Source of the DNA: JARFVT01 sp036677425
GTDB lineage: Bacteria; Pseudomonadota; Alphaproteobacteria; UBA8366; Aestuariispiraceae
Direction of reading: 5' to 3'
Assembly: GCA_036677425.1 (NCBI GenBank)
Contig: JARFVT010000013.1
Span: forward strand, 1,302,001 to 1,366,000
DNA: 64,000 nucleotides
Below are positions 38,135-46,613 of this stretch, one piece after another; positions within the stretch are counted from its first letter, which is position 1; the number at the start of each line of letters is the position of its first letter. Made by a program: the position numbers and the translations under genes. Below the pieces are notes generated by a model that saw nothing but the letters and a program-made list of their open reading frames with translations, ran no database searches and had not been told where the DNA came from.

Positions 38135-38756
38135 TTGGCACAAGATCAGCGATTGCAGTGCCTTCTAAGGTCAACGAACGCTGGTCGCTTGATTTTGTCA
38201 GTGATAGTTTTATGGATGGCAGGCGTTTTAGAATGTTATGTGTTGTTGATGATAGCATCCGAGAATGTTTGGCACTGGTGGCTGATACATCGATCGGTGG
38301 TCATCGTTTGTCCCGTGAGTTAGATAACATAATAGCAATACGTGGCAAGCCAGATACAATAGTCAGCGATAACGGCACGGAAATGACATCAAATGCCCTA
38401 CTAAAATGGCAAGGCGACATGGGCATCAATTGGCATTACATCGCACCAGGCAAGCCGATGCAAAACGGGTTTGTGGAAAGCTTCAATGGTAAATTACGTG
38501 ATGAATGTTTAAATGAAACACTGTTTGAAGACCTTCATCATGTTCGTAAGATATTAGCAGATTGGCGCGATGATTATAATCATGTAAGGCCGCACTCAGC
38601 CTTGGATGGGCAAAGCCCAATACAAGCTTTGCAAAATAAAAACGACCAACCATTATGGGGGCATGCCCCCATAATGGTTGCAAATGATCAAATAATTGAT
38701 AAAAACTTAACTAAAGGACTCTACGGCTAACTGGTACAAAGTTGGGGCGCAGGTCA
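38135..38756 (+). mobile_element. 5'-truncated IS3-family element (IS407-like), right end intact
   Basis: Remnant of an insertion sequence. It holds the catalytic half of orfB and ends with GGGGCGCAGGTCA at 38756, a TGACCTGCGCCCC-type terminal inverted repeat. The left end and orfA are missing; the join to the MFS gene is at about 38135. It marks the left edge of the catabolic island. Confidence 0.8.
38137..38730 (+). pseudogene. IS3 orfB transposase fragment, DDE domain
   Basis: About 197 codons of integrase-core transposase. DDE residues are visible in WSLDFVSD, TIVSDNGTEM and GFVESFNGKLRDEC. The reading frame is open at its 5' end with no ATG, and the N-terminal HTH_21 region is absent, so it should be inactive. 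The tail ends 26 bases before the right inverted repeat. Confidence 0.88.
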
Positions 38757-38797
38757 CTCTGAGCAGTTGAATCCATCACTATTATTTTTAGGGGGTA

Positions 38798-38809
38798 TTA
38801 CCGCGGTAA
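38798..38809. other. 12-bp palindrome between IS3 end and island operon
   Basis: TTACCGCGGTAA is a perfect palindrome 69 bases past the stop of the ABC ATPase gene, in the spacer (38757-38877) that separates the IS3 end from the operon. It has no T-run and could be a protein site. Function not known. Confidence 0.35.
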
Positions 38810-38877
38810 ATGTGCTCCGAATAATTCATAACTTCTAGGTCAAATGAAACGAGCACAAATTAGTTTGACAGTGTCAC

Positions 38878-40371
38878 TTAATGCACAGCCGCATACATTA
38901 ATTCCTCTTCGGTTGATTCTAGAGGGGAGAACTCTTCAACAATTTTGCCCTGCCTAGCGACAAGCAAGCGATCTGATAAAAGCATAACCTCTGGTAAATA
39001 AGATGAAATGACCACAACGGCTTTGCCTTCATCAGCTAGCCGATTGATGATATTGTGGATTTCAGCAATCGCACCGACATCGACCCCCCGCGTAGGCTCA
39101 TCAAATATGATCAAGTCAGGATTTTGAACCAGAGACTTGGCGATGACAACTTTTTGCTGATTACCACCGGAAAGTTCTATGACTTTTGCTGCTTTAGTAA
39201 CAGACTTGACCTGCAATGCTTTTACCCATTCGTCACCTACATCATCCACCTCACGGCTTTTAAGCCAAAAATGCGCGGCTTTCACCTTAGCCAATAACCC
39301 AATAAATATATTAGATTTAATGGACATAGTTTCAAAAAATCCTTCAATCTTTCGATCTTCGGTAATGTAGGCGACACCGTCCCTTACACTAGAAGAAGGG
39401 ACCCGATATTTTACGGGCTTTCCATTCAAGATGACTTCTCCGCCATTACGGTAGTTGCGCTTAATCAACCCCGCAACAACCTTAAAAGTTTCTGTTCGAC
39501 CAGAACCAACCAAGCCAAACACGCCTGTAATCTGTCCCTTAAAGACAGAGAGTGAGTTATTTTTTACAACCCCGCCAACGCGCAGGTTTTGAACACTCAA
39601 AATACGCTCGCCAGGAGGTCTAATCGCGGTCTTCCCAGAACCATAAAGTTCCTCAGTAAGTTCCCGTCCGACCATTTTTTGAATAATGCGGCTGCGATCA
39701 AAATTCTCGGTCTTATCGGTAATTACGTGATGACCGTCTCGTAAAATAGTTATCCTGTCAGATATCGCCAAAGCTTCTTCCAAAGCATGTGAAATGAAAA
39801 TCACTGAAACCTTGTGGCTTTTCAAAGTTTCAACAAGCTCAAAGAAATGACGCTTTTCTTCCGGCGTCAATGTGGCTGTAGGCTCGTCAAATACAATGAC
39901 CCTAGCATTGAGCAGCATGGCACGAGAGATCTCAACCATCTGCTTCTTTGCTGCACCCAAAGAGGAGACAAGCAATGTTGGGTCCACATCAAAACTTAAC
40001 GATTGCATAAATTGCTGTGCGGCAATGTTCACACCGCGTATTCGATTGAAGAACTTCTCGTTTCCTAAGAATAAGTTTTGCGCAACAGTCATCGTTGGAA
40101 TGAGGCTTGTTTCTTGAAACACCATAGCAATTCCAGACTCCATTGCCACAGCAGGCGTATGCAGATGAACTTCTTTATCGTCCAGTAACATTGTTCCTGA
40201 TGTCGGCTGGACAACTCCTGCCATCATCTTGGTTAAGGTGGACTTACCTGCGCCATTTTCACCCAAAATCGCATGAACCTCGCCTTGTTCTAATGAAAAA
40301 TTTACATTCTCAACAGCAGCAGCACGGCCATACATCTTTGTGATACCGCGCATTTCAAAGATTACATCCAT
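38878..40371 (-). CDS. Sugar-type ABC transporter ATPase with two ABC domains (RbsA-like)
   Basis: Energises a ribose/galactose-type importer. About 497 residues, the usual RbsA length. First domain: Walker A GENGAGKSTLTKMMAG (about residue 35), MVFQETSLIPTMTVAQNL, FDEPTATLTPEEKRHFF. Second domain: degenerate Walker A GLVGSGRTETFKVV, as is normal for the family, then ELSGGNQQKVVIAKSLV and FDEPTRGVDVGA. The ATG overlaps the stop of the upstream propeller gene (TAATG). Last gene of the island transport operon. Base composition is less AT-rich than the core genes. Confidence 0.95.
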   Translation of the reverse strand: MDVIFEMRGITKMYGRAAAVENVNFSLEQGEVHAILGENGAGKSTLTKMMAGVVQPTSGTMLLDDKEVHLHTPAVAMESGIAMVFQETSLIPTMTVAQNLFLGNEKFFNRIRGVNIAAQQFMQSLSFDVDPTLLVSSLGAAKKQMVEISRAMLLNARVIVFDEPTATLTPEEKRHFFELVETLKSHKVSVIFISHALEEALAISDRITILRDGHHVITDKTENFDRSRIIQKMVGRELTEELYGSGKTAIRPPGERILSVQNLRVGGVVKNNSLSVFKGQITGVFGLVGSGRTETFKVVAGLIKRNYRNGGEVILNGKPVKYRVPSSSVRDGVAYITEDRKIEGFFETMSIKSNIFIGLLAKVKAAHFWLKSREVDDVGDEWVKALQVKSVTKAAKVIELSGGNQQKVVIAKSLVQNPDLIIFDEPTRGVDVGAIAEIHNIINRLADEGKAVVVISSYLPEVMLLSDRLLVARQGKIVEEFSPLESTEEELMYAAVH

Positions 40372-41465
40372 TAGTTGGCCTCCCCAGAATGACTTGAAAG
40401 CTTCAAAATACGTCCAGCCCCTTTTGACAATACAAACAAAGTATCTCCAATCTCCGCCGTGGCGGAAATGCCGTGATGACATCCCCCCACTCGGCTATGA
40501 AACGCATATTGTGCGATCATGTTCGCATTATAACGGATCACCAACCCATAAGATCGCGGCGGCGCCCATGGCTTCAAGATACCCATTGTCTTCACAGCAC
40601 CGCCTTGTAAAGGTTCCAAATAATCCCGACCAGAACTGAAAGCAGGTGATACCCAATGTTTGGGATCTATGGTTTGCATCATTTCACGGCGATAGTCATC
40701 TTCTTGCAAAACAAATTCAATTAACTGTGTTCTAGTGGCAAAAACTGAAAGCCAAAAACCACCATCTGCCGCATTAGAAAGGCGACAAGGATACCCCGAC
40801 AGGTGTTCGATTACCCCTTGCGTCTTCCCCCGATCGCCCACTCGACTGACTTGATGATCCCAACTTTCGGAAACAAGGATGCTATTATCACTATGTTGTA
40901 AGGCACCAAATGCATAAGCGAGACCAGGAGCCAGAACATTTATCTCGTGAGAGCGCGTATCATACTGGAGAAGCCGACCCTCGTGGTTTTTGCTCATCAG
41001 ATCCCATGCCCAATCCGGATAGGAATGTTTATCACTCGCATCGCAAATTAAAAGAATCCCATCTGGGCAAGAACTAAGCGCAGTAATCGCAGTGAAGGCT
41101 TTCCCTTTAGCATCTGTTAAAACCACCTCTTCCGTAGAACCTGGTGCAATGACAACACGGTCCCCAAGTCCGACGACAAGTCGACGACCAGGTAGCACAC
41201 ATAGGGCTGTAATGCTCTTTTCAAGCCGTATAATCAAAGAGAGATCGCCGGTCATGGAGACTTCAAAAACCTCCGATCCGCATGCAGCAAATATACGCCC
41301 ATCACAATCTACAGCTAAATCTTCTAGGCCTTCTTTTTCAACTAGAACTTCTGCCTCTTCTAATACGTCATTAGGTTTTAAAGCCCCATCAAATACGGGG
41401 ACAGATAAGCTTTGTCCGCGCTGATTCCCAAGCGATCTAAATCTACTGGTTAGTGCTTTAAACAT
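40371..41465 (-). CDS. SMP-30/strictosidine-synthase-like beta-propeller protein
   Basis: About 364 residues with repeated propeller-blade patterns (LEDLAVDCDGRIFAACG, ALSSCPDGILLICDAS, NSILVSESWDHQVSRV, SGYPCRLSNAADGGFWLSV). The family includes gluconolactonases and strictosidine synthase. The ESW and P/N-rich segment match the C-terminal half of the neighbouring fusion protein, so the two are paralogues. No signal peptide is evident. I start at ATG 41465, which overlaps the preceding stop by eight bases. Likely job: hydrolysis of a lactone or related compound brought in by the transporter; the substrate cannot be read from sequence. Confidence 0.8.
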   Translation of the reverse strand: MFKALTSRFRSLGNQRGQSLSVPVFDGALKPNDVLEEAEVLVEKEGLEDLAVDCDGRIFAACGSEVFEVSMTGDLSLIIRLEKSITALCVLPGRRLVVGLGDRVVIAPGSTEEVVLTDAKGKAFTAITALSSCPDGILLICDASDKHSYPDWAWDLMSKNHEGRLLQYDTRSHEINVLAPGLAYAFGALQHSDNSILVSESWDHQVSRVGDRGKTQGVIEHLSGYPCRLSNAADGGFWLSVFATRTQLIEFVLQEDDYRREMMQTIDPKHWVSPAFSSGRDYLEPLQGGAVKTMGILKPWAPPRSYGLVIRYNANMIAQYAFHSRVGGCHHGISATAEIGDTLFVLSKGAGRILKLSSHSGEAN

Positions 41466-43599
41466 GATATTTTCCACTCGAGATAAAGTTTTCATCCGCA
41501 CCTTCAAGTTTCAGGCGACCAATCCGATTGTTAAAAATACCACCAATATAGAGATACCCCTTATGCTCTCGCATTGATGTGATCATAGGATGATTAATGC
41601 CCTCATGATCCCAGAGCACCTCAAGAATTTCGCCACTTTCATTAAATTTAACAATACAGCCCGTATTAATGTTAGGCGCAAGCCACTCATCCCCCGGCAA
41701 TTGTTTAGACATACGACGACGGAATCCCGGTTTGCGCATTGCAAGATCAAAAGCAGGACTACGCATGCCCATTAAGGCAAGCCAATAATTCCCATCTGAA
41801 GCCTTGTTAATGTTATCTGGATATCCTGGTAAATTTTCAAGAACCATCTCCACAGTTCCTTTATTGGGGCCGTCAAACCAATAGCGTTTTACGGAACATT
41901 TCCAACTTTCAGCGAATAGAATCGATTCATTATCAGAGGCGAGAACAACGCCATTTGGAAATGTTAAATCACGCAGAACAGTAGTTGTTTTCTTTGTTTT
42001 TGGATCAAAAAGAATAATTCGCCCATTCCCACGGCCTTCCAAACTATCAGTTTGCCATTCATGCATCTCATAACGCACTGTTGCTTCTGAAAACAAGATG
42101 CGCCCATCAGGAAGAATATCTAAATCATCCGCCAAACGTAACCGACTGTCATCAATGATAGAAAGATAAGAGCGGTTCGTTTCGTCAGTGATCAATTCTA
42201 CTTTCCGGTCTGGAGTCACGCGATAAAGTCCCATACCACCGACACAGACAAATAGATTTTGGCCCGCATCAAACGTCATCCCTAACGGCTGTCCGCCAAT
42301 ACGTGCATAGACTTCATGTTCTTTATAATCAGGTGCAAGGAAACGAACGATTTCGCCATGACGATTACCGCAATATAGATGATCATTGCGATCCAAAACT
42401 ACATCCTCTGGAGATTCAATATCACCAAGGCCAATCATTTCCGAATGTTCTAACCGATCATTTAGAGCAAAGACAGAACCAAGACCAGTTGCTTCTGCTG
42501 ACAATGCAGGCATGTCCAAATAGGTAGGGCTAACATAAAGTTCTTCTACAGCCTTATGTCGGTTTTTAAACCACCTGATTTCCAGCGTAGCTGCTAAAAG
42601 AAGGATTACTGCCAAAATAATACGCGCTGATCCCGCTGGTGTCGCCATACGCAACAACCCATTGGTGATGAGCAGGATAATTAGGGTCCCTAGAACAGCT
42701 TTCATAACCGACCCTTTACCACCGCCTAATCGGATCCCGCCCAAGATAGCTGCAGTCAAAACAGTGATCTCAAGTCCCTTGCCTGTATCTGCCCCGGGGC
42801 TGGACAAGCGGGCGGCATAAAACATCGCTGCGATCGCAGTAAAAACCCCACAAGCAACATAAGAAAGGGCAACAATGCGGTTAACAGGAAGCCCCGTATT
42901 GTATGCGGAACGACGATTGCCACCGACAGCCATGACATGCCAACCAGCCCGCAATCTTGTTAGAAAAATATGGCTCGCAATAGCCACAATACCAAACACC
43001 CAGACAGCGGATGGAATAGATAAGAAAGAACCATAACCAAAGAAGTTCCAAGCTGCCGAATCAGGAAATTGTGAAGAGATTGGGACGGCGATTTTAAAAT
43101 TTAAAAGATCATGAAGTGCTTTAAAGATAATCAGCGTTACCATAGTAGTAAGGAACGCACGCATTCTTAGATACCCAATAAGAATGCCATTTACAGCACC
43201 AAGAGTAGCACCACATAGTAAGGTTAGTAATATTGCGACTCCTACATGAAGTTGCAGGACATGCATACAATACAATACCACCAAATTACATATGGCAAAC
43301 ATTGAAGCCACACTTAAATCAATACCACCGACAATCAAAACCAGCGACATACCAAGAACGACAAAACCTAGTTCACTTGCCTGACGAAAATTGTCAGATA
43401 AGTTTGATACAGAAATGAAGTTATCAATCTGAAGGCTAAAAAACACGATTGTAAACAACAGAACCACCATAGGAACAGCAGTTTCCATCCATTGTTTTTG
43501 CAGCAACTCCCCAAAGATGTGATCTGGCCAATATCGGTAACGTAGTTTCACGAGTGATTTCGAAATTTTCATATGTTTTTTCGCTAATCTAAAATTCAT
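41458..43599 (-). CDS. ABC permease fused to a C-terminal beta-propeller (SMP-30/strictosidine-synthase-like)
   Basis: 713 residues with two domains. Residues ~45-350 are an RbsC-type inner-membrane permease (GMSLVLIVGGIDLSVASM, GILIGYLRMRAFLTT, AAILGGIRLGGGKGSV). After a charged linker (RWFKNRHKAVEEL), residues ~395-710 form a six-bladed-propeller-like enzyme domain (GDIESPEDVVLDRNDHLYCG, LADDLDILPDGRILFSEA, LPGYPDNINKASDGNYWLA). RbsC-type permeases normally have their C-terminus in the cytoplasm, so the propeller probably sits at the cytoplasmic mouth of the channel. The frame runs unbroken through the junction. I start at ATG 43599; the preceding TTG is less likely. Confidence 0.88.
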   Translation of the reverse strand: MNFRLAKKHMKISKSLVKLRYRYWPDHIFGELLQKQWMETAVPMVVLLFTIVFFSLQIDNFISVSNLSDNFRQASELGFVVLGMSLVLIVGGIDLSVASMFAICNLVVLYCMHVLQLHVGVAILLTLLCGATLGAVNGILIGYLRMRAFLTTMVTLIIFKALHDLLNFKIAVPISSQFPDSAAWNFFGYGSFLSIPSAVWVFGIVAIASHIFLTRLRAGWHVMAVGGNRRSAYNTGLPVNRIVALSYVACGVFTAIAAMFYAARLSSPGADTGKGLEITVLTAAILGGIRLGGGKGSVMKAVLGTLIILLITNGLLRMATPAGSARIILAVILLLAATLEIRWFKNRHKAVEELYVSPTYLDMPALSAEATGLGSVFALNDRLEHSEMIGLGDIESPEDVVLDRNDHLYCGNRHGEIVRFLAPDYKEHEVYARIGGQPLGMTFDAGQNLFVCVGGMGLYRVTPDRKVELITDETNRSYLSIIDDSRLRLADDLDILPDGRILFSEATVRYEMHEWQTDSLEGRGNGRIILFDPKTKKTTTVLRDLTFPNGVVLASDNESILFAESWKCSVKRYWFDGPNKGTVEMVLENLPGYPDNINKASDGNYWLALMGMRSPAFDLAMRKPGFRRRMSKQLPGDEWLAPNINTGCIVKFNESGEILEVLWDHEGINHPMITSMREHKGYLYIGGIFNNRIGRLKLEGADENFISSGKYHV

Positions 43600-43613
43600 C
43601 AATTAAGGAAATC

Positions 43614-43640
43614 TCGGGTGCCAGAAAAACCAGCACCCGA
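43614..43640 (-). promoter_or_regulatory. Intercistronic hairpin after the binding-protein gene
   Basis: TCGGGTGC / GCACCCGA, a perfect 8-bp stem with an 11-base loop, lies in the 58-base gap between the binding-protein gene and the permease fusion. It lacks a T-run. Such hairpins often protect the upstream message and raise binding-protein yield over the downstream membrane components. Confidence 0.6.
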
Positions 43641-43657
43641 AACTTTAAGTCTTGGAC

Positions 43658-44671
43658 TTAGTGAATTGTGTCGAGAGTCCAGCAAGACTGTTGGTCGACA
43701 TTTTCGGATGTGAATTCAACAAGAGGTGTGTAGAGAATTGTTTTGGTAGTCCCTACTTCCGTCGTATCTTGCAACGCAGATGAAATCAAAGCGTTCAAAT
43801 CACGTGCTTGGCCGGGAACATCGTAACTTACATAATGCTGCCACATACCCTCACGAATACCCTTACAAGAAAGAGCGCCACCGCCACCAGAAGTCGATAC
43901 AAAAACGTCATTGCTTTTACCTGCTTCTGATAATGCAGCCGCTGTCCCAATATCAGTATTATCCCACACACCAAGAATGGCACAAAGGTCTGGATGCTGC
44001 TGAAGTACAACTTGTGTAATGGATTTTGCTTTAGCAGATTCATAAGCACCAGTAGATTGAACGCTGACAACTTCCATTTGTTTATTGTCGTTCAAGATAT
44101 TTTCATAACCACGTAACATATATGCGGAAAATGGGCTTGTTGGCGGACCAGCTAGCACCAGTACTTTACCTGGTTTATCGCCACCGCCACACTGCTTAAC
44201 CGCCGCTCGCGCTTGGGTTTCACCAATATCCACAACATCCGCGCCCACAAAACCAGTGGTCAGGATATTTGTCTTCATATTTAGCTGAATGACATGAATA
44301 CCTGCATCTTCCGCACGTTTCAAAAGCCTAGCGTAAGATTGTACATCAGGGTTTTGAACAACAATCACGTCAGGTTTTTCAGAAATAAGTGAGGTGATTG
44401 TTTGTGCACCTGCTGATGTGTTGAAATTAGAATTACGTACTTCGTAACTATAGCCAAGAGCAGTCGCCTGTTTTGCCATCATTTTTGACCAACCTTCAGT
44501 CAAATCAAGCCCCATGAATACGGGTACGAAAACTACACTACGACCTTCAAGGCCTTTATAATATGCATCACGAGCTGGATCGTTAATACTCTGTTGCGCA
44601 AATGCCGTAGTGGCTGCGACTGTAAAAACAAGCAATGTTGCAGCTACGGCCATTTTCTTAAATATTTTCAT
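43658..44671 (-). CDS. Periplasmic sugar-type substrate-binding protein
   Basis: 337 residues, with a Sec signal peptide ending at about residue 25 (ATTAFA-QQS). Mature part is a periplasmic-binding type 1 (RbsB-like) fold: VFVPVFMGLDLTEGWSKMM, EKPDVIVVQNPDVQSYARLL, GIHVIQLNM, KVLVLAGPPTSPFSAYMLRG and CAILGVWDNTDIGTAAAL. It lacks features that would name the ligand. The ATG at 44671 has a near-perfect GGAGGAAAG site; in-frame upstream codons are not part of the protein. It lies between the two permeases of the operon. Confidence 0.93.
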   Translation of the reverse strand: MKIFKKMAVAATLLVFTVAATTAFAQQSINDPARDAYYKGLEGRSVVFVPVFMGLDLTEGWSKMMAKQATALGYSYEVRNSNFNTSAGAQTITSLISEKPDVIVVQNPDVQSYARLLKRAEDAGIHVIQLNMKTNILTTGFVGADVVDIGETQARAAVKQCGGGDKPGKVLVLAGPPTSPFSAYMLRGYENILNDNKQMEVVSVQSTGAYESAKAKSITQVVLQQHPDLCAILGVWDNTDIGTAAALSEAGKSNDVFVSTSGGGGALSCKGIREGMWQHYVSYDVPGQARDLNALISSALQDTTEVGTTKTILYTPLVEFTSENVDQQSCWTLDTIH

Positions 44672-44729
44672 TCTTTCCTCCATGTTGAGATATATTTTGT
44701 TGTTGTTATTATTGAATTGAGATAACGTC

Positions 44730-45713
44730 TTAAATGTCACCTTGTTGGGCAGTTTCTTCGTTTCTAGGGTTAAGCACGCTATCAAGTAACAATGCGGCTA
44801 ATAGAACCATTCCCTTGATCAAATTTTGACCTTCGAATGAGATGTTCATTATTGTCATGCCGTTTACAATCGTCCCAATCAGCAACGTGCCTATGATCAA
44901 GTTAAAGACACCCCCACGACCACCGGACAAACCAATACCGCCAAGAACCACAACTAGAATTACGTCGTAAATCCATGTCAGATTGAAAATTCTTGTATCC
45001 ATATTGCTAGAAGATGCGGCAAGAACGAGTCCGGCAAATAAGGCAATCACCGAGGCCAAGACATATTGTAAAATTATGATGGGGCGGACTGGAATCCCTG
45101 AGCTACGTGCCGCTAGTGGGTTATCTCCGATGGCATAGATAAAAAGTCCCAAGCGTGTCTTACTCAGAAATAAATGCACCATTAATGAGGCAGCAGCAAA
45201 AGCAAGAATGGAGAAGGGCATGCCAAAAACAGTCCCACGCCCAATCCAAACAATAACATCTAATGCAGCGGGCCAAGAAACGATGTCGTATTCAAACAGG
45301 CCGCTTTGCCCAATACCCGCGACCCCAATCCCAACAGCTAAGGTCGCAAAAAGTGGGGGGATTTCGGCATAAGCCACTAAAAACCCGTTCACAAAACCAA
45401 TAACGCCCGCAAAACATAATCCTATAAAGATAGCTGTAGCAGGCATGTCACCGGAAGCAACCCACGTCATGACCACAGCTGCGGGTACTGCCAACGTAGC
45501 AATCATAGAGAGGTCGATACCTCTTCCAATAACCACGATAGCCATTCCAAGACCAAGGATACCAAGAACCGAGACAGATCGAACAAGAATCAGTAGATTT
45601 CCTCCCGAGATAAACCCCGGAAGCAATACTGCAAATGACAGAAAAATAGCCATAAGCAGTAAAACAACAATTGTCTGCTGATCAAATGTTATATTACGAA
45701 ACATATTTTTCAT
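44730..45713 (-). CDS. ABC transporter permease (RbsC-like)
   Basis: 327 residues with about nine or ten membrane helices. IVVIGRGIDLSMIATLAVPAAV, EIPPLFATLAVGIGVAG and VVVLGGIGLSGGRGGVFN are the conserved features of the ribose/galactose permease family. Expected to pair with the permease half of the fusion protein to form a heterodimeric channel. The start may be ATG 45713 or 45704. Confidence 0.93.
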   Translation of the reverse strand: MKNMFRNITFDQQTIVVLLLMAIFLSFAVLLPGFISGGNLLILVRSVSVLGILGLGMAIVVIGRGIDLSMIATLAVPAAVVMTWVASGDMPATAIFIGLCFAGVIGFVNGFLVAYAEIPPLFATLAVGIGVAGIGQSGLFEYDIVSWPAALDVIVWIGRGTVFGMPFSILAFAAASLMVHLFLSKTRLGLFIYAIGDNPLAARSSGIPVRPIIILQYVLASVIALFAGLVLAASSSNMDTRIFNLTWIYDVILVVVLGGIGLSGGRGGVFNLIIGTLLIGTIVNGMTIMNISFEGQNLIKGMVLLAALLLDSVLNPRNEETAQQGDI

Positions 45714-45823
45714 GCGTTCACATCTGACACTATCTGAATGCCGATGAACCTTACATTTGGATCTCTATGCATATGCTGTTTTCCCATTTCTAACCTGTAT
45801 TTTTAACTTTCTTATATCGTCGA

Positions 45824-46573
45824 TTATACGCAACGCCCGCCATCGACTTCCAAAGTCACGCCAGTTACAAACTCAGCATCGTCAGAAACTAGATAAAGAG
45901 CAGCGCCTGCAATATCTGATGGTTTCCCAAATCGGCCCATTGGAATTGTCAAAACAAATTTCGCCCGCGCTTCAGGTGTGTCTTCCTCACCAATAAAATC
46001 TGCAAATAAACCCGTTTCAGATAGAACAGGACAGATTGCGTTGACCCGAATATTGTCTGGTGCCAATTCAACAGCCATGCCTTTGGAAAGATTTACAGCA
46101 GCAGCTTTACTACCGTTGTACCAAACGAGCCCCGGACGCGGTCGGATCGCACCAACAGAAGCAACATTGAGAATGACACCGCCGCCGTTTTGTTTGAAAA
46201 TTGGCGTAACAGCCAGTGTTGCAAGATAGATAGCTTTGACATTCACATCAAAAATTCGATCAAAAGTATCTTCCTCAACATCCAACATAGATCCGTTGCG
46301 GCTCGTATATCCGGCGTTATTGATTAAGATATCTAGCTTGCCGAATTTCTCCACAGCTAGAGCGATCATAGCTTTTGTGTCATCCATGGATGTTACATCG
46401 GCTTTTATAGCCACTGCTGAATCACCAATTTCATCTGCAACTTTTTGTGCGCCCGCTTCATTAATATCTGCAACAACAACCAGCGCGCCCTCACGTGCGA
46501 AACGTTTTGCCATCCCTTCACCAAAGCCAGAGCCAGCACCCGTTATAACAGCAACTTTTCCTTCAATTCTCAT
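45824..46573 (-). CDS. SDR-family oxidoreductase
   Basis: 249-residue classical short-chain dehydrogenase. Cofactor motif TGAGSGFGEGMA, an acidic Asp after the second strand (VVVADINEAG, so NAD is the likely cofactor), NNAG, catalytic Ser in ASVGAI and YNGSK. Typical reactions are oxidation of sugar, polyol or hydroxy-acid alcohols. Its place between the ALDH and the transporter genes suggests it works on the imported substrate or its product. Confidence 0.9.
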   Translation of the reverse strand: MRIEGKVAVITGAGSGFGEGMAKRFAREGALVVVADINEAGAQKVADEIGDSAVAIKADVTSMDDTKAMIALAVEKFGKLDILINNAGYTSRNGSMLDVEEDTFDRIFDVNVKAIYLATLAVTPIFKQNGGGVILNVASVGAIRPRPGLVWYNGSKAAAVNLSKGMAVELAPDNIRVNAICPVLSETGLFADFIGEEDTPEARAKFVLTIPMGRFGKPSDIAGAALYLVSDDAEFVTGVTLEVDGGRCV

Positions 46574-46613
46574 TTTATAGTCCTTATTATTTTTTCAGAA
46601 TTTATACTCAAAT

